DNA from: Acanthochlamys bracteata
Lineage: Eukaryota; Streptophyta; Magnoliopsida; Pandanales; Velloziaceae
Assembly: GCA_019914995.1 (NCBI GenBank)
Contig: CM034145.1
Span: 3,665,262 to 3,729,261, forward strand
DNA length: 64,000 bases
Reading direction: 5' to 3'
In this document: in pieces, positions 1 to 13,428 of the stretch
Layout of the letters: each line of letters opens with the position of its first letter
How positions within the stretch are numbered: position 1 is the first letter of the stretch
Notes under the pieces: model-generated
Databases searched by the model: none
Told to the model about the DNA's origin: nothing
The model's input: the letters and a program-made list of their open reading frames with translations, nothing else
Made by a program: the position numbers and the translations under genes

Positions 1-1558
1 ATAAGAGCTGAAGCTTCAGTAGACTTTTAATAAGATACATTTACCAAGAGCAAAGTGTTTCACCAATCACACTTGTTCTTATGAATTTTCTTACACCAAA
101 CAATCCCTTTACAATTTACTGAACCACACGTTCTCATAGTTGAATAGCTAGCCTTATTACAAAGTTAATGAACACCTACCAAGCCCCAACCGAACTTCTC
201 CTACAAATGCTCTAAGCACTTAGCCTCTGATTACAGAAACTTAAACAACACAAGTTAAGCAAATGATCAATCTCAAAGTAATAAATAAACTTAAAGTTAG
301 TTAGTTAGATGATCAAAAGAGCTGTGCGAGAATGTGTTCAGTAAATGATTAGCAGTGCAGTGAGAAATCTTTTCTTAAAAAATTGATTCGGTGTAATACT
401 TGTTTCGTTCTCTTTGAATTGCTCAGTGTATTGCTTGTCTACTATTATGTAACTTTTCTTCTTCTTATATTGTCACTACTTGTACAAAGGAACTTCTTCT
501 TTCTGTTAAAGATCTTCCTATTAGAGTCTTCAAGTCAGCAGCAAGTTTCAAGACTGAGATGAGAATATGCCAAGCAGTTTTCCAGTTGCTTCATGATTCT
601 TATATGATGCTCGGCGTTGAACTTGATAAAAATTGCAAACTTTACTGAAACCTTTCGAATTTTGTAAAGGTTATAATAAATTATTTAATATTTCTCTATA
701 AAATTTGTATAGAAATATGCTGAAAATTCTTCTAAAGTGTCTTACAAATTCTGCACTCGTACTATTTTGGCACCAATAGGATTCTAAGAACTAGTTTGGG
801 TATGAGCAAATATATTGGTTCTGTTTAGTTCATTCTGGAGACCAATTTGTCGAGTCAATTTGACGGTTTCTAAGCTTCGTTAGTGGATAGAACTTCCTGA
901 TATTTTGATCTTCATAAAACTTGAAATGTCAGCTTCTACCGTAAAAATCAGATTACAAAAAGAAATCTAATAGAAAGATATTAACAATTTTTCACGATAG
1001 CAATTTGATTTCGTCCAAGTGAGACCTACGTAAACAGCGAACTTCTCTGACTTTTGCAGACTTCGTTTCTTTACATAATCTCTTGAGATTTGGATTGAAA
1101 TAACTTCAATATGTTTAACTATCCAAAGCAAAAATCATATCAATAAAATATTGCTTATGAAATCAGTTATCGTGTCTGCAAAATTATTGTCCAGACAGCT
1201 GTCAAGTTGACAATCGAGTGTCTTGCAATCAATGAACTTTAAATGTTTGTCTTGCCTTCGATACCTGATGATTCTTTCGAACTTATCATGGCTTGTTGCT
1301 TAACTTACCCTCTTTCAACTTCAAAAGCAAGACCAATTTGTAGTTTGAGTCGAAAGGTATTGGGCTTTAAAGATAGCTTCGCAATAAGCTTATAACATTT
1401 AACAAAATATGCTTCCTTGTGCTATTTAAATCTATATATACCAGTGAATTCAATATAGACATGTTTAAAACTTAACAATAATTCTCAATTAGTTGTTATT
1501 ATCAAAATATTTGATTTCCACCAAACGCTAATTTAACTACACTAATCATGGTTTTACG
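1..1558. other. Intergenic, no gene recognised
   Basis: AT-rich sequence with no reading frame of convincing length or composition on either strand. It may include decayed transposon sequence, but I could not place any family motif. Confidence 0.5.
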
Positions 1559-4048
1559 GTGATCAATCCCAAATATTGTTCATCAAGAATTCTAATGTAA
1601 TACTTCTAGTTTTGTGGGCTGCAGGAAGCTATTATAAAAAATAGTGGCCCTAACATGCAATGTCTAATTCTTTTAATTTCTTTTCCTTCTTCTTTTTCCT
1701 CCTCTCTGCCTGCTCGACGGCCCTCCACCCCTCTTCCTTCCAGCTCCTCTCCGGCGTGAAATCGACCTTCTCCAGCGACGGTCATCCCCTCCAACAACTC
1801 CGTTTATCATCTTCTCCCTTCGGACATCACTATTACTGCTCCGGCGAGCTCCACCGCGAAGGATAGAAAAACTAGAATTTTGTCCGGCCGTTTTGCCGGC
1901 GATCCAGCGACAGTGAGTAGCTATAAACATTCCCCTCAACTTGCTAAGTCTTTTTCCTCATTTAATTGCGTTGATTTTCAGCTCCGGCAGTTGATATCGC
2001 GTGAGTTCGCCGCCGGACGTTATTTCGTCGATTCCGGCAGCCGGCGATAAAATTGAATCTCGTCGTCTATTCCATTAGATTCTACTAGCAGTGTTGGTCA
2101 TTTTTACTGCTTTGAACGCTTTTGGCCGGAACCCTAACTCGCCGGAATCCGGCGAACTTTTCCGGTGAACTTTTCGGCGACTGGGTTAGGTGAGTTAAAA
2201 ATACTTGCATCGCGTATTTGAAATTGTTGTTAGATGAATTATTAATTCGTTTCGTTTTAGAAAATCGTTGGATTGAAAATACGTGAGTTGCCGATTCAAA
2301 TCGTGTAGCATTCGATCGTCTCGCCTCGTCGGTAAGCCTTTTGGATTGTTAGCTTAATATTTATTGTGTAATGGATAGGAAATTGAATGAGTTAAATGGA
2401 TGAAATCCTATAATGGTTCGCCGTATGCTATTGAACCTTAGACCCAAATTTAGTTAGGTATTTATTACAAGTTTTGATTTAGCTTTCGTTAGCGTGCTTG
2501 TTATTGAATATGCCCGTATGCACGTTAGGTTGTACGAGTGACTTGAGTTCAGACGGTGCGGCTTAGAGTTTACGGTTGATACAAATACTTGCTTGGACTA
2601 CAGGTGAGGATACCGTGCCATCTTTTCTTCCTAAATTAACGTTAGGCTTTCGGCACAGGTAGCATTAACTTTGAAAATTCTGGTGTACTTTGCCATTCTC
2701 GTTATATATTATGATTTATCCTTCATGCTACATATGCCTGTACATGCTTAGATTTATTTTATATCATGTTTATAGTTAGTACTAGCATGTTTGAATATTG
2801 TAGACTATGTGGCATAATTATGAGAATATGCTATATACATGTCAATATTTTCTTGGATATATGCATAAGTATAATCACGATAGCATTGAAGGCATTGGGC
2901 ATAGCATGTTCATTGAGTGAAAACCTATTATGTTGCATCTACTTGTTAGGGACTGCATTGGTATGGGACAATGCAGAACCTAACAGGTACTGTCATGATC
3001 TATTATATTGTGTAAGTTTTAATGAGATATTGATACGGTGGATCCCAAAAGATACTGGGCACCGACATATATAGATAGCCGATGGATCCTAGGACATACT
3101 GGTCATCGAATTATAAGATATAGATTGCCGGTGGGTCCCAGAACATACTGGGCACCGAGCTTGCTTGTGGTTGGTATATATAAAAGTATTACGTATATAT
3201 GTTTGCATGATATACCCGATAGCGTGATGTGAGTTGGAGATATGATCTCACTTGATCGCCTATTTTATATAATTGTTGCACTTGATGCATCCGCATACAT
3301 CATTACATATATTTGCTTACATTGCTGTACTATGTATATGTATATATATTATAGCCTTGAGAGTGTCGCATAACATTGTTTAATATTATCGTATATATTT
3401 GCTAAGAACTGAGTCGGTATGGGACGATTCAGGACTTAATAGAACCTGATCTGATCTATCATTGCATCTGCTTCATGTAGATAGTACTATAATGTCTACT
3501 TAATGCATTATCTAAATTGGGCATTCTGTTGTTTTACCTCACTGAGACTGTGCTCATCTTTTTTTCTCTTCTTTGGCATCCCGCAGATAGGTCAGAAGCT
3601 AGCAGGCACTGATTAGATTCGATATTGCTGGACCGAGAGCATACGGAGGGTATTTTATAAATCTTTTGGCATATAGTTAACTCTGTAATCCTCGAAGGAC
3701 ATTGACTTTTTTTGTACTTCATTATATGTAGTATTGCGATGGTACTTGTTTTGGATTGTAATAGGTGTCGGTGGCTACCGGTAGCTCATAGACATTTTTT
3801 TTGCTGGTCTTAGTATTTATATGATTTTGTTTATTTTGTTCTGTTTTGTCGTTATTAAGTGATTTGTTGTGGTACATGTTTCCACTTGAAATTATAAGGA
3901 AGGTTTTGGCGAAATTTTATTTTTTTGGAGATATTTGGTGAACCGTTTATGATATTTTTAGGTTAGGTTTACTGAATTGGGCCGAGTTTGGGCTTGTCTA
4001 GACTCGGTTTAGTCCAATGCCGGTCAGGGTCTAGTTTTGGATCTTAAC
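1559..4048 (+). mobile_element. Probable solo LTR of a Ty3/gypsy (Tekay/Del-like) element, fossil
   Basis: The stretch is unlike its flanks. It has a CCGG-rich block (about 1720-2170), repeated short units around TACTGGGCACCGA (3037-3158), and a duplicated block with GGTATGGGACAATGCAG near 2958 and GGTATGGGACGATTCAGG near 3416. It then ends in TTTTGGATCTTAACA near 4048. Plant Tekay/Del LTRs often have a GC-rich 5' part and this kind of TACTGGGCACCG repeat (family knowledge, from memory). No gag or pol follows, which fits a solo LTR. The left edge is a guess based on a weak inverted match (GATCAATCCCAAAT near 1560) to the right end. It is old and degenerate. Confidence 0.4.
3037..3158 (+). repeat. 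Three diverged ~45-bp tandem units inside the LTR
   Basis: Units start near 3037, 3081 and 3130. Each follows the pattern GRTGGRTCCYARRAYATACTGG followed by a CACCGA-like end. They have diverged from one another, so the array is not recent. Confidence 0.6.
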
Positions 4049-4689
4049 ATCTTAGGACATTGTAGATGTCTCTATATGATTGAAGTGCATGTAAAGCTTT
4101 AAATTTTGGATATCAATAAGGACGAATGGGATGACCTGCTAGTAGTGGTTAGAATAGAATATTTGGAAACAAGGGACGTAAACAAAAGTTAGGAGAATGC
4201 TAGTAGTATTGCGAGATAACATGGGATTTGAGTGAGAACTAATTGTGAGTTGAGTCGATTTATTTCATTTCTTTGAATTAGGAGTAGTACTTTAGTGTTT
4301 GAACAAGTTTTTAAAATGCGGTAAAGTTGTTAACAAAGTTGTATGACATGATTTTGCAATGGCTTTATTATGCACTGTTTGTTTTGCTAATTATAGGAAT
4401 TGAATCTGATGTATTTGGATGTATTAGTTGCGAACATACTCAATATGAATACAACTTTTGGTAGGTGGTGTTTGAACACTGCAAAATACTTTATGTTCTT
4501 TTTGCTTTCATATATCTCCTGTAAGGATTGAATGCCTTAGCAAGAATTTTGAGTTCTATTCTTGTATTTGCTTTGTAGTTGTAACCTAAAGCATTATGGC
4601 GTTATTGTAACCCGTCTTTCAAACACTTCTTGTCGTCAATGTTAGCTTGTAAAGCCATTTTGCTTAATTTTAGCAAATGTTTCACTATA

Positions 4690-7600
4690 ATATATAGCAG
4701 CTAATCAAGTCCATATCTTAAGGAAGATGAACTATCACTCGAAAAGATGAAAATCCAATTGTTAAAGAATTTGAAGCATCACTAGAAAGGTGGTAGGTCA
4801 AGCGCATTGAGCTATTAATCGGAAGATAGAAGGTCAAAGAATTTGGACCACTAATTGGAAGGTGGAATGCCAACTATTTAGATAATTAAATAATTATCTT
4901 GAATACTCTATATATATAAATGAAAGGCACTCTCTCGTATCATTAGTCATCATTACAACAACATCAAATAAATAAGTGAATAAGTGTGGCTTTTCTCCTG
5001 TTTTTCCATACAAATCTTTTAGGTTTTGTGCTTTATTAGTTCTTAACTCAATTCTTATATTATTCACGTAATATCATTAAGTGTGTTTTTTATTATTGCT
5101 GTATGTATCGACAACCGAACACATTCGATATTTATTAATAAGTGGTATCAGAACTATTGTTTCGTTGCTGTGACTATCAACTTTGAGATTGAAAAGTTCA
5201 ACACGAGCAACTATACATTGTGGATAATAAGGCTTTTAGTGGTTCGTGTAAAGGAAGACTACTACGATTAGAGGGTCTTCTTGGTGTCTTTAAGCGGAAG
5301 ATGACAAAAAATGGAATAAAATGCTTTGACACACATTCAACTTATTTTGGCTGATGACATCTTGCTAAACACATTGAAAAAGAAGATTACAAAGGAGGTT
5401 TAGAAGAAATTGGAAAAGATTATGCCAAAAAGTCATTGCAATATTTTATTTTTTTAATAAGAGAGATGTATTCTCTACGGAGGTTGGAATCAAGTTTTGA
5501 TTCAGGATACTTGGGTTATTCGTCGCCTTTGTTTTCTTAATTGAATCTTTTGGAATTAAGATAGAGACTAATGAACATGACTTGATCATTCTACAGAGCC
5601 TTTCCAATTCTTATGACCTTGTAGGGATCAACCTAACTAGCTCGATTGATCTATATTCTCTCTGTTCTTTTTAAGACAATAATAGCTGTTCCTGAAGAAG
5701 AAGGTAACCGCATATGTAAACAAAAGGTTGCACCTTATTGACATCAAGTTGTAGCCTTGTTGATGGCACATGATAGCTTAGGTAAGAAACGAAATTTCAA
5801 TTTCATGACGAATTGCTCGTGGAATAACAAGAAGGAGAAGCGGCATGTAAAATGTTTGTTTGAGAAAACTTAGGCATTTGAAGAATGAATGCAAGACCAT
5901 GTCAATAGAAAAAAATATTGGAGGTGCGGATTCTTCAAAATTTCGTACTTCTGTGGCGAACAACTCTCATGATGGTGAGTCTCTAGCATAGTTGTCAGAC
6001 TCGAACCGATCCGTCCGGATCGACCCGGAAACTATCGACCCGGACTGTAAACCGGTCCGGATTTGCAAAAGGATCGTTTATGCAATCGATCCGTTTCGAT
6101 CCGGTTTGACCCGCTTCAACCCGATCAACCCGCCCGCCCGGGTCAAACCGGGTTGAAAAAATTTTTTAAAATTAATTTAAAAATTTTAAATTGATAATAT
6201 ATTTAATACAAAAATAATTATTAATAGCCCTATATTAAAAAATGATATGTAGTTTAGATTTAGCATTTGGATGTGATAATGCAAAAAATATAGTTGATTA
6301 TCTTATTTGTAAATATCAATTATTAGTGATTTTTAAATTTTTTATATATTAAAATATTTAGACTCAAATATGTATACCTAAAAAAGTTAGTTATATCTCT
6401 TTTATGATTTATCTATTTTATGGTTTTATTTTTTTCTAATCTCCTAATTTATTTAAAATTTTCTATTTATAACTTTTAGTTGTTATTATTATTATTGGTG
6501 ATGGCAATTATGGTGGCAATACTTTAATTTTTACTGTGATTTATTATTGCTGTTGTTGTTGATAGTAATGACATAATAAAAATACCTTAATCTTTTGTTA
6601 TAATTGCTATAGCTATTATTATTGGTAGTGTCATTATCAGTAAATTTCTTACTATAATTATTATTATTAGCTAAAATGCTTTAATATTATTGACCCGACG
6701 GTTCAACCCGAGAACCGTGATCCGGACAGTTTTTCGGTTCGATATCCAGTCCGGTTCTTACAACTATGGTCTCTAGTGGGAGAGTAGTAACTCCTTATGA
6801 CAAGCCCAAAGTCACAAATTTTTGACTTGGATTCATGTACATCTTGGCATATGACTTTCATGAGGGACTGGTGTCATGTCGATTGAAATAGACAAGTAGT
6901 GAAAGTTGCTGGAGTCAGTTGCATCAAGTTTAAGGCACATGATGAGAGGGTATTCATCATCAGTAAGATTATGTCATATAGTTAGTCTTATATAGAACTT
7001 ATTATTAGGATAGCTTGATGACTTATGCTGTAAGACTTGCGTTGGAGGTAAAATTTTAAAGGTTATTAGCACAAGCAAAAGATTTTGGAAGTAGAAAATA
7101 TCTGCTCAAATATACACAAGGTGCATGGGATGAAACTGGTGTAAGGAGATGTTTATATTTCATCAGACAATATTAAGAATATCACGCGAGTGTGATACTT
7201 GAAATTTGAGCAAATCTCATACATGGTTTGATGATCCTTTATAAATAGAAGCTCTTAGTAGGATTGTCCAAGATAATGTTCTCTTTCTACGAGAAGTGTG
7301 TCATGAAAAGCAGCACTATACCAAGTTTGTGAGATAGGTTTCCATGGCTTAAAAGCTCGATTTGATTTACTCGGACTTGTGAGAGTCTCCACAACTGTCT
7401 ATTGTTGGTTCTAAATATTTTGTGGCATATATTGAGATTGTTTTCAAAAATCATGCCATCAAGCTCTCTATCTGAAAAAAGTTGGAGGTATTTGAGGTGT
7501 TCAACGTCTTTAAAGCTAAGTAGAATTTGATGCTAGCAGTAGAATCAAGTGTTTTAGATCAGACAAATATAACAATGGTGAGTTCATTATCTTCTTGGCT

Positions 7601-7960
7601 TAGGAAGGCATCAAAAGGTGCATAGTGGCTTATACGCCTTGAGTGACTCAATCTAACATTAGCTGAGAAGATATTTACTATGTCACAAGGGACTGATCTG
7701 CCACATAGTTTTGGCAGAAGCAGCCAAGACTGTTTAGTATGTATTGAATTGTATTCCTTCTATTGTCATTAATTTAAAATTTTCAAAAGGATTGTAGATT
7801 GGTACCCTTGCTAACTATATTCGTCTGTAAATCATTAGTTGTGCGGTATATGCTATAATGCTCATAAAGAATTAAGTTGGAGTCGAAGTTCATAAGTAAT
7901 TCGTAATCTTTATTATCATCAAAATCAATTTTGGAATTTCAAAATGCTTCAAGACAACAT
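4690..7960 (+). mobile_element. Decayed Ty1/copia retrotransposon, split by a hAT MITE
   Basis: An LTR-like 5' part (about 4690-5140) has a TATATATATA box near 4907. It is followed by the primer-binding motif GTGGTATCAGAAC near 5142 and a gag-like start containing FNTSNYTLW (about 5190-5225). Farther on, translated fragments resemble the copia integrase region, for example GSKYFVAYIE near 7400, and weaker similarity runs to about 7960. The element is badly broken, with many interruptions, and no 3' LTR was found. A 782-bp hAT-type MITE sits inside it at 5987-6768. It is old: only scattered blocks can be recognised. Confidence 0.6.
5987..6768. mobile_element. hAT-type MITE, copy A (782 bp)
   Basis: The ends are perfect 9-bp inverted repeats, CATAGTTGT and ACAACTATG. 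They are flanked by a perfect 8-bp duplication GTCTCTAG (5979-5986 and 6769-6776). An 8-bp target duplication is the hAT signature. The outer ~150 bp on the left and ~80 bp on the right are rich in GATCCG/CCGGATC and GACCCG words. The core is very AT-rich with TTATTATTATT runs and no transposase frame, so this is a non-autonomous element. It landed inside the copia fossil and is therefore younger than it. Confidence 0.85.
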
Positions 7961-9249
7961 GTTTTTCGAGAAGAAAACTCCTATGCTAATTGGCTAGCTC
8001 GTTGATTTTAAACGACAAAAGAAGAGGGCTATATCTAAAATCATAGAGATTCTAGGATATGAATCAAGGTGTAAAATTGCCGGAATGCTTGCGACAATTC
8101 TTTTGTCAGGTATGTAGGCTTAGTAATTTTTTTGTTCTTTTATTTTTTTATTTTTGTGGTAAGGCACATAAGTTTGAGATTTGCGAATGGAATGCAAAAT
8201 AGAGTTGAGGAGAAGTGTATCTGTAATTAAATTTTAAATAATAAAAAAAGATTGCACAGATCGATACAAAAATTAAGATCTAGCAATAAAACCTTACTAA
8301 CATGGCCCGTCACTATTCATAGGCTAGACTATGCTGGCTTGTTTAGCCTAATTCAAATTTATGTCACTATATTTGAATAAACTCTCCCATCTGCCAAAAA
8401 AAAGGGTATTGATTATTCTTTTTTTTTTACTAACTTTTTTTATCTAAGTGTGCTATCTTGTATCTATGTTAGAATGTAACTAAACCATCCCAACCGAACC
8501 ATTCGGTGTATTTGGATTGCATAGTAATAAGGAAGAAGAACGAGAGTAGAGGAAAGAGTTAGAAAAGATAGAGGAAGAAAGGGAAGAGTAAATATGTAAT
8601 CTTGTTTTTATATATTAAGGATAGGGAAGAGTAAAGAGTTAACTATGTTTAAATTAGAGAGTAAATAAAAGGATAATAGAGAAAAGTTGTAAAATAAGAG
8701 ATTGAAATGCTCTTGGCTCAATCTTTTAAAGCAATATTCGTTGCTTTTTGGTGAGGACTTCGTGTAATTGTTCCTTTGCCATTTCTTTTACTTATCTTGC
8801 AAGATTTTTGCATACTGAATTTTCGGATTTAGTTTTCTATACAAAGCTTCCTCAAGTTCAAAAATGTACATATAACAGGTCAAAAATAATAAAATAATTT
8901 TAGTTTTTAACTATCAAGTAACATTGCAACAACACTTGTAATATATCAAAACGAGATACTTTATGCAATAATTAATGAAGTCTGAGACTATGCTGTTATA
9001 TATTTATATATGTACATAGGGTCCTTTACAAAATCATGTAGTATAAAAGGAAAAAATACAAAAAGAATGCTCAAAATGGAAAGAATATTTTAATTATTTC
9101 TAGAGCACAATGATGTAAGGTGCAGCAAAAACCTCCTCCTTCGCTTCAATAATATGCACAAATTTTCAACAAAGCATTTTGCATTAGGTGGCAATTGAAA
9201 CTAATCAACAACATTATATCAAATGCTTTATCTTATGCCATAGTAATGG
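7961..9249. other. Intergenic, with one end of a Harbinger-like repeat
   Basis: No gene seen. At about 8506-8700 the sequence starts CGGTGTATTTGGATTGCAT and continues as purine-rich GAAGAAGAACGAGAGTAGAGG. This resembles the reverse complement of the right end of the 15764-17412 element, so it is probably a truncated relative. The rest is AT-rich without recognisable features. Confidence 0.4.
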
Positions 9250-12200
9250 ACATCTGGGGTTAAGTATTACCTAGATGGGGTGAGAGAACTCTCTAATTGT
9301 CGTACCTGCCTGTCTTGAGCTTGCTCAAGATTTACTAGGATATAGTTTTTTCACTTGGGTCCCAAACGTGAACTATTGAGGGAGCGTGCATGAAACTTAC
9401 CTACTTTAAATTAGCATATGACATAGCCATAGTGTGACAAAAAAAGGCGAAACCTCTTTACCGACCTTTAAGCAAGCAAAAATTTCAAGAAGGCCATAGA
9501 TAGAACCTAACAATATCATAAGCTACTATGACATAACCCAATAGTGTCTTAAGCTCCAATGATCATTTGGAATATCGATAATGACCATTTAGCTACTTCA
9601 GGCTTAAGCTGTCTTTTTCTCTGAGTAATAGGCAAATCTATAAACCTTCTGTTTTGTATCTGAAGCTTGAAAAGGGTATACCACCTCTCCAAAGATTAAA
9701 AAATTTTTCAACGCACAAGTAAGATAACCAAGCTACTAAGTGGAAAGCACAAACTAACAACAGTAGCAATTACCTCAAGGATCTGTTTGCCCCTACAACA
9801 TTTGAAAGATGTATGTCACATGCATAGCTACATCGCGTATTTGACTTATGCTTAACAGATTATGCTTTAAAGTTCATACAAGTAACATATCATCAATGCA
9901 CAAAGAAGATCCTCTGAGGATCTTGCCAACACTAGTCACCAAACACTTGCTATCAATTTTAAGAGCAACTTTTCCTCCTTGATATACCTCTAAATAACTG
10001 AAAATTGGTAACATCTCCTACCATTTGCCTTGAACAGCCCCTATCAAGATACCATTTGGTCCTATTCCTCCCAGCTGTCAAGCATATCTTTAAGAGATTG
10101 CTCACATCTTAGGTATTCTAATTTCTTTAGATCCTTTAGTGCTTACTGGTTGGATGGTTCGCTGAGGGATTCAAATTTGTTTCACTTTCTTTTCGTTCTT
10201 TTTTCTATCAGCATGATTTGATAACATGACTCTTTCTGTTATAATAAAAATAAGTAACAAAGGGTGTAGAGAAAGTACTTACAGTTTGCATGTCCTAAGG
10301 TGCTCTATTTTGTTGCTAGGGTTACAATCAATTCCTTCTTTTCTAAAGATACTTTTATGAGATTCTAGTATTACATCAAATCTATCCTCATCTCTTACAA
10401 ATTTGGTAAGAAAAGTATGCTAGTCGGCCATCTTATTTGTCATTTTTATCATTTAGTTTTTGAGCCTTCAATTCTCAAGTACAAGTTCTTCATTTTCAAA
10501 GGGTAAATCCTCGTACAACTGGATGACCTTAATGTTTTCAGATTTTGTTGCATGACAATCACATTCATTCGGTCGGTTCTTAAGCAATAAGTTAATTTCT
10601 TCGGTTAATTGTGAATTCATCTTTTCACTCTCATGCATGTACTTCTTAAGTGATTTATTCATTTTTTTCAAACTTCTAAACTTTCATACAATTCGAAAAA
10701 AGTATAATGCAACACATCATTGAAAATTTATAGTTTGAATCACTAACCTCATTATCTGAATCAACATTTGTCATAAAACACATGTTTGCGGTTTCGATTT
10801 CATCCTTGGATTCGCTTGAGGAAAATGACTCCTCATCATTTCATGCAGTCATCACCTTGTTCTTCTTGCTATCTTTCTTCTTAGTTCTTTTTAATAGAGG
10901 ATATTTATAACAGTAATGGGTTCCTACAATGATAGCAAATTTTCTCTTGTTCATTATCGGCTTTGGTATCCTTCCTTCTTGACTTACTTTTTTACTTATT
11001 TCTTCTCAAGTAGTTCTTGAATTTTCTACATAGCAATGTCAATTTCATCATCATCGAAAAAGGAGTTTACTTGCTGTTCGGTTATCATCAAAGCTAGGGA
11101 TTAAGGTGCTTCTCCGGATTTCGTTAATGAAAGCTCCTTCGTCATGAGTTTTCCAGTGAGCTCATCCAATGATATAGTGTGGAATTCATAGTTTTCTTCT
11201 ATTGCATCCAGTTTTCAGCTATATTTAGGAAGTACGGCACGCATAATCTTCCACTTTAAGTCATCCTTGCTAAAATGCTTACCGAGATTTTCAAATGGCT
11301 AATAATGTTAGTAAAAATAAGTGTACATTTGAGTAATATATTTTTCTTTTTCCATCTTAAAGTTTCATAGTCATGTATGAGAAGATTTATGCAAGTCTCG
11401 TTAAACACTTGGGTGGTTCCTTCATGTGCGACTTCCAATTCATTCTAAATCTTCTTGGTTGTACTACATGAACAAACACAGTTAAATTCAATAAGATTTA
11501 AAGCACACAAAAGCAAATTCATAATACGGGTATTTATAAAAATATTTGCCCAAGAAAACTTCATTTGCATCCATCTTTGTTAGTACAATTGGTTCATCTT
11601 TGATAATTGTCCATAATGTAAAGTTAGTGAGAGTACGAAGCCACTCCACTATGTTGAGGTATGCTTGGTTTGGCTTTTCTCCTTATTGTTTTTCCCTTGG
11701 CAAAGTGATTTGTTTAGATTATTTTGGAATAGTGTGGAATACTCTAGAATAGTCAAAGATATGGTGTTCATTTATGGATAATCAAAGATATGATGCTCAT
11801 TTATGGATAGTTAAAAATATGGTCATCATTTATGAATAATCAAAGAGGTGGTACTCTAGAATAATGAAAGATGTGGTGCTCATTAATGACACCTTGATTT
11901 GCGTCTAAAGATATTTGTAAATGATAGTTATCTTATAAAGATATTTTGAGAGAACCTTGTATATAAATATTCTCTATCGTCCGATCAAATTCATCTTCAA
12001 AGTTTATTAAGAAGAGGAAAAACTATAAATAAGGAGGAGACCCCCCATTTGGAGTTATACTATACCATATACTACAATCAAGAAAGCTGGCAACAACAAA
12101 CATCCGAGCATACACTCTTATTTTTAGGGTAGCTACTAAATATTCTACTTGTAAGAAACAATTGTAGTCTCTTCAACAAAAGCTATGCCTAGTAGTAGAC

Positions 12201-13000
12201 TTGTAAAGAGAGTGGTAATTTTTATTTCTTAGTGAAGTTTCTTTTCCGATTACAGACATGATTTTTCCTATCTCGCATAGTAGGAGAGGGTTTTCCACGT
12301 AAAATCTTGTGCTTATTGTACATTACTTCATCTTATCTCATCTTCTCCTGAGTTGCAAGCCCTTGGCTCGCTTTATAATTACGGTGCGCTAGTTGTAGTC
12401 ATTTGCACACATGTTCATGCCCGACCTCTAAATCTAACAAAGTCTTGCACTGGATAAAGATAGTCATTTTACTCTCTCAATATCTATAGTTCAAACCATT
12501 AAAAAATGGTGGTCGGTTTGACAATCTCCCGTCGATTGTAATGATGTCCATGCTTGTTATGGTGATTTCTTTCTTTAAGGCTGTTAATCCTTGTCTAGTA
12601 GAGGCCCGCTTAATACCAATTGATAGAGAAACTTACAAAATAGTAGCTCAATAAGGAGGACGAATTGAGTTTGACTAAATTAAAACTAAGCACTTCACTG
12701 GCCTGAAAATAGTCACTAAAAAGTAAGTAGTTAGTTGATCAAAGGGTTGCTGACTAGTGACTGATCGTGAATAATACCTTACATCGAAGTTCTTAGAACA
12801 ACATAATTTAAAGGAAAGAAAACGAGTGTTGAGTAATGCAAACAAACTAGTCATCATGTTAGAAAATTTTTATGTGGCTCGACACCGCAGTACTACGTCC
12901 ATTTTTTTGACACCACTAGTGAAATTTACTACGTCAAAGCAACATAGAACAACCGAAATTTGATATTTTGCATCTCACACAACGTGCATGATAATTATGT
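9250..13000 (-). mobile_element. Decayed Ty1/copia retrotransposon, minus strand
   Basis: Read on the minus strand, an LTR-like block (about 13000-12640) contains the CGAGCCACATAAAAATTTT type of motif common in plant LTRs. It leads into a primer-binding-like ATTGGTATTAAGC near 12630. A gag of the UBN2 type follows (VAHEGTTQVFNETCINLLIH, about 11440-11380), then a zinc-knuckle remnant (ICYHC near 10940). A protease-like WYLDRGCSRQM lies near 10050 and LKHNLLSISQIRD near 9850. This is the normal gag-protease-integrase order of copia elements. The element is very broken and the part beyond about 9700 fades out. I found no second LTR. Confidence 0.6.
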
Positions 13001-13252
13001 TAGTATTTTGAATGATAATTAGATTCTCTTTATTCTTTTTAAGATCATTACAAGTAATCATTAAGCAGTTATTGTCTATGCTTGAAAGGGCCTCACTTTG
13101 AAGTAGCTAGTAAGAGTTAGGACATTCAATCTCTTGTAGGCTGCCTTAAATGTAGTATACCTTTTTCCTTCAACTCATATGAACTCCTAAACCTCATCTA
13201 ATAGATAGGGCCCTACATTTTAAACAAGTTAGTTGTTTTTCAATTTGTACAG

Positions 13253-13428
13253 TTGGAGCATCCAGAGCTCCTTTTCGGGCAGCTACTCCCATATCTCTCA
13301 AACCAACAGCTAAACCTTTTGTGAGGATAAATGCGGTTGATCCACGCACAGTCATGTGTGTTGCGTTTAGGTTCATATTTGATCAAGTGGGTGGTGCTGA
13401 ACTTAAACAGAGACTTGAACTACTGTAA
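13253..13428 (+). pseudogene. Orphan exon-like coding stretch, gene unknown
   Basis: After a pyrimidine-rich acceptor (TTTTTCAATTTGTACAG) there is an open stretch of 57 codons ending in TAA at 13426-13428. It starts GASRAPFRAATPISL and ends GGAELKQRLELL. Codon use and base composition look more gene-like than the flanks. Downstream sequence contains AATAAA near 13546, as in a 3' untranslated region. It reads like the last exon of a host gene, but I recognise no family and found no upstream exons within 1 kb. It could be a relic left by transposon activity. A minus-strand frame across the same bases appears to be its shadow. Confidence 0.3.

Noticed and set aside
1606-1939. Overlapping short frames on both strands
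   Set aside because: They fall in the GC-rich part of the probable LTR and consist of low-complexity Glu/Arg/Gly or Ser/Phe runs.
13194-13376. 60-codon minus-strand frame
   Set aside because: It overlaps the more gene-like plus-strand stretch and looks like its shadow.
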